A stretch of 64,000 nucleotides of DNA from Nitrospira sp. (GTDB lineage Bacteria; Nitrospirota; Nitrospiria; Nitrospirales; Nitrospiraceae). The stretch covers positions 4,478,800-4,542,799 of the forward strand of contig CP126122.1 of NCBI GenBank assembly GCA_030123565.1, in the 5' to 3' direction. Below the pieces are notes generated by a model, which saw only the letters and a program-made list of their open reading frames with translations, was not told the origin of the DNA and made no database searches. Position numbers and translations under genes: made by a program. Below, one piece after another: positions 7,911 to 16,612 of the stretch; the stretch's first letter is position 1, and each line of letters starts with the position of its first letter.

Positions 7911-9193
7911 TCTATATCGATGAAGCGGCTGCCCATGTCGGGCAAGAGGTGACCATTCGCGGATGGCTCCGCAGCCGGCGCGACAAGGGGAAATTACACT
8001 TCCTGATTCTTCGGGACGGAACCGGAGACATTCAAGCCGTGGTCAGCAAGGGGACGGTGGGGGATGAGCAGTTTGCGCGCTCCGTCGAGCTTACGCAGGA
8101 ATCAAGTCTCGTAGTCAGTGGGACGCTGCGCCAGGATGCCAGGGCACCGGGCGGATACGAACTCGACGTGACGCGCCTTGATGTATTGCAGGTGGCGGAG
8201 CCCTTTCCTATTCAGCCCAAGGAGCATGGGACCGGTTTTCTCATGGAGCATCGTCATCTGTGGCTGCGTTCCAGCCGGCAGCATGCCGTGCTGCGCATTC
8301 GCCATGAGATTATTCGTGCCTGCCGGAACTTTTTCGACGACCGCGGCTTTACGCTGGTCGATGCGCCGATTTTTACGCCGAATGCCTGCGAGGGAACGAC
8401 GACCTTGTTCCAGACGCAGTATTTCGATGAGACGGCCTATTTGACCCAGAGCGGACAACTCTACAGCGAAGCAACGGCGGCGGCGTTCGGGAAAGTCTAC
8501 TGCTTCGGCCCGACCTTTCGCGCGGAGAAGTCCAAGACGCGCCGCCATTTGATGGAGTTTTGGATGGTCGAGCCGGAGGTTGCCTTTGCGCAATTGCCGG
8601 ATATGATGGAGTTGGCCGAACAGTTCCTGTCTCATATCGTAGCCGCCGTGTTGAAGGCCCGCCGCGCCGAACTCCAGATTCTTGAACGGAACTTGGCGAG
8701 ACTGGAGCGTGTGACGGCGCCGTTTCCGCGCATTACCTATGAAGAGGCCATCGAGATTCTGCAGCAGAAAGGAAATCCCACGAAGCGAGGAGAGGATTTT
8801 GGGGGCGATGAGGAAACGATTCTTTCGAATGAATTCGATCGGCCGGTGATTGTGCATCGGTACCCTGCAGCACTCAAAGCGTTTTATATGGAGACAGATT
8901 CTGAACGTCCTGATTTGGCGCTCTGCATGGATGTGCTGGCCCCCGAGGGCTATGGCGAAATCATCGGCGGAGGTCAACGGATCCATAGTCACGAAAAACT
9001 TCTGGCCCGCATCCAGGACCATCATCTGCCGGTCCAGGCATTTCAATGGTATCTCGATCTCCGGCGATATGGTTCTGTTCCCCATGCCGGCTTTGGGATG
9101 GGCATTGAGCGTGCCGTAGCTTGGATCTGCGGACTGGAGCATGTGCGAGAAACAATTCCCTTTCCGCGCATGTTGTACCGTCTCTATCCTTAG
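7901..9193 (+). CDS. asnS: Asparaginyl-tRNA synthetase
   Basis: A 430-residue class II aminoacyl-tRNA synthetase that charges tRNA-Asn. The N-terminal OB-fold (about 1-110) starts with [20 protein letters not shown]. The catalytic domain shows motif 2 as [20 protein letters not shown] and motif 3 as [29 protein letters not shown] and [11 protein letters not shown] are AsnRS features; the FRAEKS context and EFWMVEPE favour AsnRS over AspRS. The start codon has only a weak ribosome site, which fits coupling to the upstream small ORF. It is transcribed alone; the next gene begins about 300 bases on, behind its own promoter. Confidence 0.95.
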   Translation: MPVIYIDEAAAHVGQEVTIRGWLRSRRDKGKLHFLILRDGTGDIQAVVSKGTVGDEQFARSVELTQESSLVVSGTLRQDARAPGGYELDVTRLDVLQVAEPFPIQPKEHGTGFLMEHRHLWLRSSRQHAVLRIRHEIIRACRNFFDDRGFTLVDAPIFTPNACEGTTTLFQTQYFDETAYLTQSGQLYSEATAAAFGKVYCFGPTFRAEKSKTRRHLMEFWMVEPEVAFAQLPDMMELAEQFLSHIVAAVLKARRAELQILERNLARLERVTAPFPRITYEEAIEILQQKGNPTKRGEDFGGDEETILSNEFDRPVIVHRYPAALKAFYMETDSERPDLALCMDVLAPEGYGEIIGGGQRIHSHEKLLARIQDHHLPVQAFQWYLDLRRYGSVPHAGFGMGIERAVAWICGLEHVRETIPFPRMLYRLYP

Positions 9194-9345
9194 CAGTGGC
9201 TTATGCATCTCTGCTTCTCTTCGGCTGGCATTGATCGAATGAATACTTCCATTTCATCAGGCTGATTTCTCAAACGACCATCCGGACTCTCTAGCCAGAA
9301 TTCTGCTCAATATCTCATTCATTGGTGGGCATGTTTCCCACAGAT

Positions 9346-9365
9346 TTATCCACAAATGTGGATAA
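9346..9365. promoter_or_regulatory. Inverted pair of perfect DnaA boxes
   Basis: TTATCCACA (9346-9354) and its reverse complement TGTGGATAA (9357-9365) are separated by two bases. Both match the consensus 9-mer TTATNCACA exactly. They sit about 80 bases before the -35 of the division-cluster promoter. DnaA bound here could link replication status to dcw transcription, or titrate DnaA. Binding is inferred. Confidence 0.7.
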
Positions 9366-9440
9366 CTTCCTGTTGATTTCTCTCGCGAGTCGCGTCAGGA
9401 AAAATCGAACAATATTCTTGATAAATAGGGGTAAATTCTG

Positions 9441-9468
9441 TTGACAGCCATTTAGTTGGGTGTATACT
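9441..9468 (+). promoter_or_regulatory. Sigma70 promoter of the dcw cluster
   Basis: TTGACA (9441-9446), a 16-base spacer and TATACT (9463-9468). This is the strongest sigma70-type sequence I found. Transcription would begin near 9475, immediately before the MraZ repeats. Confidence 0.65.
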
Positions 9469-9480
9469 CCAGCCACAGAG

Positions 9481-9505
9481 TGGGTAAAAGTGGGTAAAAA
9501 TGGAT
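9481..9505 (+). promoter_or_regulatory. MraZ operator (three TGGGN repeats)
   Basis: TGGGT (9481), TGGGT (9491) and TGGAT (9501) recur at exact 10-base intervals with A-rich spacers. This is the published MraZ-box arrangement of TGGGN repeats with 5-base spacers. It overlaps the transcript start and the rsmH start region, so MraZ binding should repress. No mraZ gene is present in this window. Confidence 0.75.
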
Positions 9506-10431
9506 CTGATGATGACGCTTGCGATTCCCATGAGCCAGTTTTGGTCGAGGAAATCCTGTTCTGGCTGCAGTGTAAACCAGGTGGGGTCTACGTGGACTGC
9601 ACCCTCGGATATGCTGGGCTCGCTGTTCGTATTCTCGATCACAGCGCCCCGGACGGCATCCTTGTGGGAATCGATCGCGATATGACGGCACTCGCGGAAG
9701 CGCGAATGCGTTTGGGAGGCGCCATTGCTCGTGTGCATGTGCGGCATGGGAACTTTTGCGATCTCAAGACGCACGTCGCAGACAGTGGAGTACGACAGGT
9801 TGATGGTGTGATTTTCGATCTCGGCGTGTCATCACCTCAGCTCGATCGTGCCGAACGTGGCTTCAGTTTTCGAGAGGACGGTCCTTTGGATATGCGCATG
9901 GATCAGAGCGAGGGAAGTACGGCGGCAGATCTCATCCGTGATCTGCAGGAAGCAGAGTTGGCGGATTTGATCTATCACCTCGGGGAAGAGCGGTATGCAA
10001 GGAGAATTGCCCGTGCGATCGTCCAGGCAAGAACGCAAGGTGTGATCGGGACTACCGGGCAATTAGCCGCCGTGGTGAAACGAGCCGTGCCGGCTTCCTA
10101 TCGATATGGGCGGATTCATTGTGCGACGCGCACCTTTCAAGCGTTACGGATCGCAGTGAACCGTGAGTTGGAGGTGCTCGAGCCGGCGCTCAGGGATGCC
10201 GTCGATATTCTGGCGCCCGGGGGGCGGGTTTGTGTCGTCTCGTTTCATTCGCTCGAGGACAGGATCGTGAAGAACACCTTTCGGGCCATGGCGTCCGGCC
10301 CCCAGGCCTCGCTGAGGGTGCTCACCAAAAAGCCGGTTATCGCCTCGGAAATCGAACGTCGCCGAAACCCGCGATCGCGGAGCGCAAAGTTGCGCGTCGG
10401 AGAGCGGATTGCCAAGGAGTGTATACAATGA
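9490..10431 (+). CDS. rsmH: 16S rRNA m4C1402 methyltransferase RsmH (MraW)
   Basis: An S-adenosylmethionine-dependent methyltransferase that modifies 16S rRNA C1402. Conserved parts are HEPVLVEEILFWL, YVDCTLGYAG, GIDRDMTALA, FDLGVSSPQLDRAERGFSF, DGPLDMRMDQ, RIHCATRTFQALRIAVN and CVVSFHSLEDRIVKNTF. The start is uncertain: no in-frame ATG precedes HEPVL. A GTG at 9460 would lie before the likely transcript start, so I favour the GTG at 9490, which sits inside the MraZ operator. An ATG at 9500 is out of frame. The stop overlaps the ftsL start as ATGA. First gene of the dcw operon. Confidence 0.93.
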   Translation: MGKNGSDDDACDSHEPVLVEEILFWLQCKPGGVYVDCTLGYAGLAVRILDHSAPDGILVGIDRDMTALAEARMRLGGAIARVHVRHGNFCDLKTHVADSGVRQVDGVIFDLGVSSPQLDRAERGFSFREDGPLDMRMDQSEGSTAADLIRDLQEAELADLIYHLGEERYARRIARAIVQARTQGVIGTTGQLAAVVKRAVPASYRYGRIHCATRTFQALRIAVNRELEVLEPALRDAVDILAPGGRVCVVSFHSLEDRIVKNTFRAMASGPQASLRVLTKKPVIASEIERRRNPRSRSAKLRVGERIAKECIQ

Positions 10432-10760
10432 AAGCGGTGGCATTTGCTGCGGTCACGTCGCTGGTATTGCTCTTTGTGTGGGAGCGTGTAGATATCGTTC
10501 GCATCGGCTATCACATAGAAAGGCTGAAGGTGCAGAAAATCGCCCTTGAACGTGAACGCGACGAATTGCGCGTGAAGCTCTCGGCCTTGACGGCGCCCGA
10601 ACGGATTGCTCGTTTGGCCGGTGACAAGTTGGGGATGATGCAGCCGGAAAAAGGCCAGGTCGTCGTCGTCCATATCGAGCCGGAGGCGCCGATCACCCCA
10701 GTGGTCGCGGAAGGTGAGGTGCGGATCGCCAAGAACATCGCGCCGCGGAGAGGACGGTAG
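10428..10760 (+). CDS. ftsL: Cell division protein FtsL-like
   Basis: A 110-residue bitopic membrane protein: short cytoplasmic start, one membrane helix (VAFAAVTSLVLLFVW), then a periplasmic leucine-zipper-like coiled coil (IERLKVQKIALERERDEL) and TAPERIARLAGDKLGM, a pattern typical of FtsL/DivIC. FtsL bridges FtsQ, FtsB and the FtsWI synthase in the divisome. AAGGAGT at 10413-10419 is 8 bases before the ATG, which overlaps the rsmH stop. Position between rsmH and ftsI is the conserved one. The C-terminal tail after the coiled coil is somewhat longer than usual. Confidence 0.85.
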   Translation: MKAVAFAAVTSLVLLFVWERVDIVRIGYHIERLKVQKIALERERDELRVKLSALTAPERIARLAGDKLGMMQPEKGQVVVVHIEPEAPITPVVAEGEVRIAKNIAPRRGR

Positions 10761-12478
10761 TGGCTGCGTCTCCCTATCGTGGGCGCCGCATCGTGGTAGC
10801 CTGTGGGCTCGTGGTCGCGTTCATCCTGGTCATTATCCGTCTCGTGAATCTTCAAGTATTGCAAGCCGCGGAATTGACCGTGAAGGCCGATCGGCAGCAT
10901 CAAAAGAACGTTATGCTGGAAGGTGCGCGAGGAACGATTTACGATCGGAACAGCAAGGTGCTGGCGATGAACATGGATGTGCCGTCCGTGTTCGGAGTGC
11001 CGGCGTCGCTCGGCAACCCAGGTCAGACCGCGCGGAATCTCTCGCCGATTCTGCATGTGAAGGCGGCGGAGATCGAAAAGAAATTGAAGCAGGAAAAACA
11101 TTTCGTGTGGCTGGCGAGAAAGTTGGAGCCCGAACAGGGCCGACGGCTGGAGCGCCTGTCCTTGGACGGTGTGGGGGTCCTGATGGAGGGGCGCCGGTTT
11201 TATCCCAAGGGTCCCTTGCTTTCGCATGTGCTGGGGTTTGCCGGAATGGATGATCGTGGCTTGGAAGGGGTGGAACTGCGCTACGAGCAATATCTGCGCG
11301 GTGAGAAACGGGCCGTGGTGTTGCAGCGTGATGCGTTGGGGCGGGCCGTCTTTCCGAAGGGACTCAACGATGAAGGCGCCGCAGCCGGACACAGTCTGAC
11401 CCTCACAGTGGACGAAGTGATCCAGTACATCGCCGAAAAAGAGCTGGACGAGGCGGTGGGCCGGTCCAACGCCAAGTCCGGTACCGCCATTGTGATGGAT
11501 CCCAAGACCGGGGGCGTGCTGGCCATGGCCGTCAGCCCGCGCTTCGATCCTAACGCGGTCGCGGCGTTGGCTCCCGACCGATGGCGCAACCGTGCGTTGA
11601 CGGACACCTACGAACCTGGTTCGACGATGAAGACCGTCATCGCAGCAGCCGCGCTTGAGGAGAAAGTGATGACGCCGGGCAGTATGATCTATGGTGAAAA
11701 CGGCCAAATGTCGATCGCCAGCACGGTCATCCACGACCACGAAAAAACGGGCTGGATGTCCTTCGCGCAGATGATCCAGAAGTCGAGCAATATCGGTGCG
11801 GCGAAAGTCGGCATGGCGTTGGGTGAGTGGCGGGTCTTCGACTATCTCAAGGAATTCGGATTCGGCGACAGGACCGGCATCGATTTGCCCGGCGAAACGG
11901 CGGGATTGTTGCGGGGCCCGAAACAGTGGGGGAAGCGTTCTCTCGCTTCCATTTCGATGGGGCAGGAAATTGGGGTGACGCCGCTTCAGATGGTCACGGC
12001 CGTGTCGGCCATCGCCAACGGCGGCGTTCTGATGAAGCCCTATGTGGTCTCGGAGATCCGCAACGCCAAGGGGCGACTGGTCGCGCAGACCATGCCGCAA
12101 GCGAGACGGCGGGTGGTTTCCGCGGATACGGCCAGAACCTTGACGACGTTGCTGGAGGGAGTCGTGACGAGCGGGACGGGAGGGAAGGCGGCCATTCCCG
12201 GCTATCGTGTGGCCGGGAAGACAGGCACGGCACAAAAGGTCGATCCCCGTACCGGCGCCTATTCCTCCACGCTGCTCGTGGGTTCCTTTCTCGGCTATGT
12301 GCCGGCCGAGGACCCGCGGTTGGCGATGATCGTGGTGATCGACGAACCGCGCGGAGAGGGCTGGGGCGGGGTCGTCGCGGCGCCGGTGTTCCGCCGGATC
12401 GGAGAGCAGGTCCTCAATTATCTGGGTGTGGCGGTGGATGAGCCCGTCAAGCTGGCCATGGCCGGTCTTGAATCCTGA
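10760..12478 (+). CDS. ftsI: Penicillin-binding protein FtsI (PBP3), septal transpeptidase
   Basis: A 572-residue class B PBP with one N-terminal membrane anchor (VVACGLVVAFILVIIRLVNL), a PBP dimerisation domain (about 55-205) and a transpeptidase domain. Catalytic motifs are S288-T-M-K, S342-S-N and K487-T-G-T. It cross-links septal peptidoglycan and pairs with FtsW. No PASTA domains follow, as expected for a Gram-negative-type FtsI. The GTG start overlaps the last base of the ftsL stop. The next gene, murE, begins two bases after its stop. Confidence 0.95.
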   Translation: MAASPYRGRRIVVACGLVVAFILVIIRLVNLQVLQAAELTVKADRQHQKNVMLEGARGTIYDRNSKVLAMNMDVPSVFGVPASLGNPGQTARNLSPILHVKAAEIEKKLKQEKHFVWLARKLEPEQGRRLERLSLDGVGVLMEGRRFYPKGPLLSHVLGFAGMDDRGLEGVELRYEQYLRGEKRAVVLQRDALGRAVFPKGLNDEGAAAGHSLTLTVDEVIQYIAEKELDEAVGRSNAKSGTAIVMDPKTGGVLAMAVSPRFDPNAVAALAPDRWRNRALTDTYEPGSTMKTVIAAAALEEKVMTPGSMIYGENGQMSIASTVIHDHEKTGWMSFAQMIQKSSNIGAAKVGMALGEWRVFDYLKEFGFGDRTGIDLPGETAGLLRGPKQWGKRSLASISMGQEIGVTPLQMVTAVSAIANGGVLMKPYVVSEIRNAKGRLVAQTMPQARRRVVSADTARTLTTLLEGVVTSGTGGKAAIPGYRVAGKTGTAQKVDPRTGAYSSTLLVGSFLGYVPAEDPRLAMIVVIDEPRGEGWGGVVAAPVFRRIGEQVLNYLGVAVDEPVKLAMAGLES

Positions 12479-12479
12479 C

Positions 12480-13988
12480 ATGACGCTCGACGAACTGATC
12501 GGTCCCATTCAGGGGCGCCTTGGGGTGTTGGAACGGAGCGGGGATCAGCGGGTGACGATTACCGGTCTGACCGACGATTCCAGGAAGGTAGAGCCGGGCT
12601 CTCTCTTCGTGGCCGTGAAGGGTGAGCGGGTCGATGGGCATGAGTTTCTGGATCACGTCCTGAACGCGGGAGCGGCCGCGGTGGTCGTGGACAGAGGTAC
12701 AGCAGTCGGATCGATCCCCACCGTTCGCGTGCAGGACTCGCGTGCGGCCTTGGGGATCATCGGCAGCCGGTTCTATCACGATCCTTCGATCGCGCTGCGG
12801 ATGATCGGGGTGACGGGTACGAACGGAAAAACGACGACGACCTACGTCGTGAAGGCCATGCTCGAAGCGGCGAGCAGGCAGGTCGGGCTCATCGGCACGG
12901 TCGCCTATCTCGTCGGGAAAGAATGGCTTCCGGCTTCGCACACGACGCCGGGGGCCCTGGAACTGCAGCGGTTGTTTGCGCGGATGGTCGAGGCCCGGTT
13001 GGATACGGTGGTGATGGAGGTGTCGTCCCACGCGCTCGCGCTGGATCGGACTGCCGGCGCCGAATTTGACGTCGCGGTGTTTACCAACCTGACGCAGGAC
13101 CATCTCGACTTTCACCTCGACATGGAGCGGTATTTCCAGGCGAAGCGCGCACTCTTCGCCGAACTCGGGCAAGCAGGGAGCCGCAAGGAGCGGAAGCGGG
13201 CGATCGTCAACGTCGATGATCCCTGGGGCGAGAAGATTCGTGATGCCTGTAGGGTTCCGGTTTGGACCTATGGCTTGCATCGGCAGGCGGACCTCCATGC
13301 GGAGGACCTGATGCTGTCGGCATCCGGCACCAGGTTTACGCTGCGTAGCCCCCTTGGGACCTGTGCCATTCAGAGTCGATTGGTGGGGGAGCACAACGTC
13401 TATAATCTCTTGGCCGCCATCGGTGTGGTCATGCACGAGGGATTGACGCTTGAACAGGTCTGTGCCGCCGTAGGGGCGGTATCCAACGTGCCGGGGCGAT
13501 TCGAACGCGTCGAGGCAGGCCAGGATTTTACCGTCGTGGTGGACTATGCACATACCGAAGACGCGTTGGTCCGATTGCTGACCGCGGCCCAGGCGCTCCG
13601 CACAGGGCGTATCATCACCGTCTTCGGGTGCGGCGGCGATCGCGACCGGACCAAGCGCCCCAAGATGGGGCGCGCGGCCGTGCAGTATAGTGATGTGGTG
13701 GTGTTGACGTCGGACAACCCCCGCACCGAGGATCCGGCCGCAATCCTGAACGAAGTCGAAATCGGGGTGAAGGAGGCGCTTGTGGCGAAACCCCACGTTC
13801 GCTATCGCATGATTGCCGATCGCCGGGTTGCGATCGAGGCTGCGATTCAGGAGGCCAAGGCGGGCGATATGGTCTTGATCGCGGGGAAGGGCCACGAGGA
13901 TTATCAGATCATAGGGACCGTGAAACATCACTTCGACGATCGCGAAGTAGCGCGTGAAGCGATCGGTAAACTTCGGACGGGTGCCTGA
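12480..13988 (+). CDS. murE: UDP-MurNAc-L-Ala-D-Glu:meso-DAP ligase MurE
   Basis: A 502-residue cytoplasmic Mur ligase that adds the third stem-peptide residue. The ATP loop is VTGTNGKTTTT, then EVSSHALALDRT and a C-terminal domain with VVDYAHTEDALVRLL. D412-N-P-R followed by TEDP is the signature of enzymes selecting meso-diaminopimelate rather than lysine, which tells the cell-wall type of this organism. The ATG lies right after the ftsI stop with little room for a ribosome site, so translational coupling is likely. Confidence 0.96.
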   Translation: MTLDELIGPIQGRLGVLERSGDQRVTITGLTDDSRKVEPGSLFVAVKGERVDGHEFLDHVLNAGAAAVVVDRGTAVGSIPTVRVQDSRAALGIIGSRFYHDPSIALRMIGVTGTNGKTTTTYVVKAMLEAASRQVGLIGTVAYLVGKEWLPASHTTPGALELQRLFARMVEARLDTVVMEVSSHALALDRTAGAEFDVAVFTNLTQDHLDFHLDMERYFQAKRALFAELGQAGSRKERKRAIVNVDDPWGEKIRDACRVPVWTYGLHRQADLHAEDLMLSASGTRFTLRSPLGTCAIQSRLVGEHNVYNLLAAIGVVMHEGLTLEQVCAAVGAVSNVPGRFERVEAGQDFTVVVDYAHTEDALVRLLTAAQALRTGRIITVFGCGGDRDRTKRPKMGRAAVQYSDVVVLTSDNPRTEDPAAILNEVEIGVKEALVAKPHVRYRMIADRRVAIEAAIQEAKAGDMVLIAGKGHEDYQIIGTVKHHFDDREVAREAIGKLRTGA

Positions 13989-14000
13989 GCGAGGGAGCGC

Positions 14001-15464
14001 ATGCGCGACCATGGAAGCCGCGGGGGGATGGCGCTGTTTACGGTCGAAGAAATTTGCGAGGTCTTGAGTGCCAAATCGCCGACGGCGCTGACGCCGCAGC
14101 AGTTGAAACAACGGATCCGGCGTGTGGTCACCGATTCGCGCCTGGTGCGGAAGGGCGATCTCTTCATCGCCTTTGCAGGTGATCGGTTCGACGGCCATGC
14201 GTTCGTGGCGAAGGCCTTGGCACAAGGGGCCGTGTGTGCCGTCGTACGGGATGGGCATCCTCTGCCACCGTTGCCGAAACGTGCGGAGCCGCCGTTGTTG
14301 CTCGGGGTGCGGGATACCCTGGAAGCCTATCAACGGTTGGCCACGCACTATCGGAGCCGCTTCTCGATTCCGGTGATCGCGATTACCGGGAGCAACGGCA
14401 AGACGACCACCAAGGACATGGTGGCCCAGGTGGTCGCACAGCGATGGAAGACGCTCAAGACCGAAGGGAATCTCAATAATCGTATCGGCGTCCCGCAGAC
14501 CCTGTTTCAACTCACGCCGCGTCACCAGGCCGCCGTCATCGAAATGGGTGTAGACCAGCAGGGACAAACGACGAGGTTGTGCGAAATCGCGAAGCCGACG
14601 ATCGGGGTCATTACCAACATCGGTCCGGACCATTTGGAATTTTTCGGCAGCATGGAGGGGTCCGCGCAGGCCAAGGCCGAGTTGCTCGATCACCTGCCTC
14701 AAGACGGCGCCGTGGTGTTGAACGCCGACGATGACTATTTCGATTACCTTGCGGCGCGGGCGCAATGCCGGGTTGTGGCATTCGGCCGTTCGCCGAAGGC
14801 GGATATTCGCGCCGTCAACATTCGGCCTGATGAGAAGGGCGGCACGGTCTTCGGTCTCGTGTTGCCGGGCAAGAGCCGGCAGCCGGAGATTCACATCCGC
14901 ACGCAGGGTTTGCACAACGTGGGCAATGCCCTCGCGGCCGCCGCAGTGGGCTCTGTGTTGGGGTTGTCGGGATCAGCCGTCGCGGAGGGTTTGGCGAAGT
15001 TCCGTCCGGCCGCCATGCGATCACAGATCAGCACGACGCACGGCGTGCAAGTGATCAACGATTGTTACAATGCCAATCCGGCTTCCATGAAGGCGGCCCT
15101 TCAACTTCTGGCAGAACTCGGCCATGGCAAACGTTCGATCGCGGTGCTGGGCGACATGTTGGAGTTGGGTGTGGACAGCAAGCGGATGCATCGAGAGGTG
15201 GGGGCGTTCCTCGCCGGCCAAGGGATCGGACAGTTGCTGGCCTGCGGCGTTTTAGGACGAGAACTTGCCGAAGGCGCTCGTCAGGCCGGAATGGCGTCCG
15301 AGAGAATTCTCGAACTGCCGGACGCCGCGGCGGCCGGAATTGCGCTGACTTCGATGGTGAGGCAGGGCGACGTGGTGCTGGTGAAGGCATCACGGGGCAT
15401 GCGGATGGAACAGGTCGTGGACACCTTGGCCGGGATGCGGCGGGTCGCAAAGAAGGCCTGCTAG
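14001..15464 (+). CDS. murF: UDP-MurNAc-tripeptide:D-Ala-D-Ala ligase MurF
   Basis: A 487-residue Mur ligase that joins D-Ala-D-Ala (made by the Ddl encoded downstream) to the tripeptide. It shows VIAITGSNGKTTTKDM, KTEGNLNNRIGVPQTL, EMGVDQQGQT, NIGPDHLEFFGS and VINDCYNANPASMKAAL, all MurF features. GAGGGAG lies 6 bases before the ATG at 14001; a second ATG at 14028 (MALFTVEE) fits homologues equally well, so the first nine residues are uncertain. It begins 12 bases after murE. Confidence 0.95.
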   Translation: MRDHGSRGGMALFTVEEICEVLSAKSPTALTPQQLKQRIRRVVTDSRLVRKGDLFIAFAGDRFDGHAFVAKALAQGAVCAVVRDGHPLPPLPKRAEPPLLLGVRDTLEAYQRLATHYRSRFSIPVIAITGSNGKTTTKDMVAQVVAQRWKTLKTEGNLNNRIGVPQTLFQLTPRHQAAVIEMGVDQQGQTTRLCEIAKPTIGVITNIGPDHLEFFGSMEGSAQAKAELLDHLPQDGAVVLNADDDYFDYLAARAQCRVVAFGRSPKADIRAVNIRPDEKGGTVFGLVLPGKSRQPEIHIRTQGLHNVGNALAAAAVGSVLGLSGSAVAEGLAKFRPAAMRSQISTTHGVQVINDCYNANPASMKAALQLLAELGHGKRSIAVLGDMLELGVDSKRMHREVGAFLAGQGIGQLLACGVLGRELAEGARQAGMASERILELPDAAAAGIALTSMVRQGDVVLVKASRGMRMEQVVDTLAGMRRVAKKAC

Positions 15465-15528
15465 CCGGCAGGAACGGACAGGGGACTTTTAGCGCCCGCC
15501 GGCCGACGGCGGGTAAAGATGCCGTAGG

Positions 15529-16605
15529 ATGCTGTACAACTGGCTCTATCCGCTGCACACACAGTTTTCTTTCCTGAACGTCTTTCGGTATCAGAGTTTT
15601 CGGATCATCTATGCGGCGGTCACGGCGTTTCTGATCGCGTTTGTGATGGCTCCCTGGCTCATCAGAAAGTTGCAGGAGATCAAGCTCGGCCAGCAGATTC
15701 GAGACGACGGGCCGAAGCGGCATTTGGCGAAAAGCGGAACGCCGACCATGGGCGGGATCCTCATCATCTTCGCCGTCGTCTTGACCACCCTCCTGTGGGC
15801 CGACATGACCAATCGCTACGTATGGCTGGTGGTGGTGGCGACGGTGGGATTCGGAGCGGTGGGGTTCGTCGACGACTATCTCAAATTCATCAAGCGGCAA
15901 TCGAAGGGGCTGTCGGCGGCGCAAAAGTTCACCTGCCAAATTCTCGTGGCGCTGACCATCGGCGTCTTTCTCTATACGTTGCCCAGCTATACCACGAAAC
16001 TCAGCGTGCCGTTCTTCAAATACTTCACACCGGATCTGGGGTGGTTCTACATCGTCTTCGTCATTCTCGTCATCGTCGGCAGCTCCAACGCCGTCAATCT
16101 GACGGACGGGCTCGACGGGTTGGCCATCGGGCCGGTCATGATCGCGGCGCTGGCCTATACGATCGTGGCCTATGTGACCGGGAACCGGGTGATGGCGGAA
16201 TACTTGCTCATTCCCTACATCGAAGGCGCCGGAGAAATCGCGATCTTCACCGGAGCCGTGTTGGGGGCGAGCTTGGGGTTCCTCTGGTTCAACACCTATC
16301 CGGCATCCGTCTTCATGGGCGATGTGGGATCGCTTCCGTTGGGGGCGGCACTGGGGACCGTGGCGGTGATCAGCAAGCACGAACTCCTGTTGCTCTTGGT
16401 GGGGGGCGTATTCGTCATCGAGGCCTTGTCGGTGATCTTACAGGTCGGATCCTACAAGCTGCGCGGGAAACGAATCTTCAATATGGCTCCCATCCATCAT
16501 CATTTTGAAATGAAAGGATGGGACGAGCCGAAGGTCGTGGTCCGCCTCTGGATCATTGCGATTTTGCTGGCGCTGCTCAGCCTGAGTACGTTGAAACTTC
16601 GATAG
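15529..16605 (+). CDS. mraY: Phospho-MurNAc-pentapeptide transferase MraY
   Basis: A 358-residue inner-membrane enzyme that makes lipid I from UDP-MurNAc-pentapeptide and undecaprenyl phosphate. It has about ten hydrophobic segments. Signatures are [13 protein letters not shown] near residue 65, [30 protein letters not shown] and, near the C-terminus, [12 protein letters not shown], covering the catalytic Asp residues and the His motif. The N-terminus [20 protein letters not shown] is standard. Its stop is 7 bases before murD. Confidence 0.97.
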   Translation: MLYNWLYPLHTQFSFLNVFRYQSFRIIYAAVTAFLIAFVMAPWLIRKLQEIKLGQQIRDDGPKRHLAKSGTPTMGGILIIFAVVLTTLLWADMTNRYVWLVVVATVGFGAVGFVDDYLKFIKRQSKGLSAAQKFTCQILVALTIGVFLYTLPSYTTKLSVPFFKYFTPDLGWFYIVFVILVIVGSSNAVNLTDGLDGLAIGPVMIAALAYTIVAYVTGNRVMAEYLLIPYIEGAGEIAIFTGAVLGASLGFLWFNTYPASVFMGDVGSLPLGAALGTVAVISKHELLLLLVGGVFVIEALSVILQVGSYKLRGKRIFNMAPIHHHFEMKGWDEPKVVVRLWIIAILLALLSLSTLKLR

Positions 16606-16612
16606 CCATGCC

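Noticed and set aside
9346-9440. Chromosomal replication origin
   Set aside because: Only two DnaA boxes are exact and no dnaA, dnaN or gidA lies nearby. A regulatory or titration site is simpler.
9500-9685. ATG frame beginning at 9500 as the first dcw gene
   Set aside because: It is out of frame with the conserved RsmH sequence and ends after 61 residues without similarity to anything, including MraZ.
10511-12508. 665-residue minus-strand open frame opposite ftsI
   Set aside because: Same reason: an antisense shadow of ftsI, no ribosome site and no recognisable fold.
12447-14915. 822-residue open frame on the minus strand across murE and murF
   Set aside because: It is the reverse-frame shadow of two certain genes in GC-rich DNA and has His/Arg/Asp-rich low-complexity composition with no domain.
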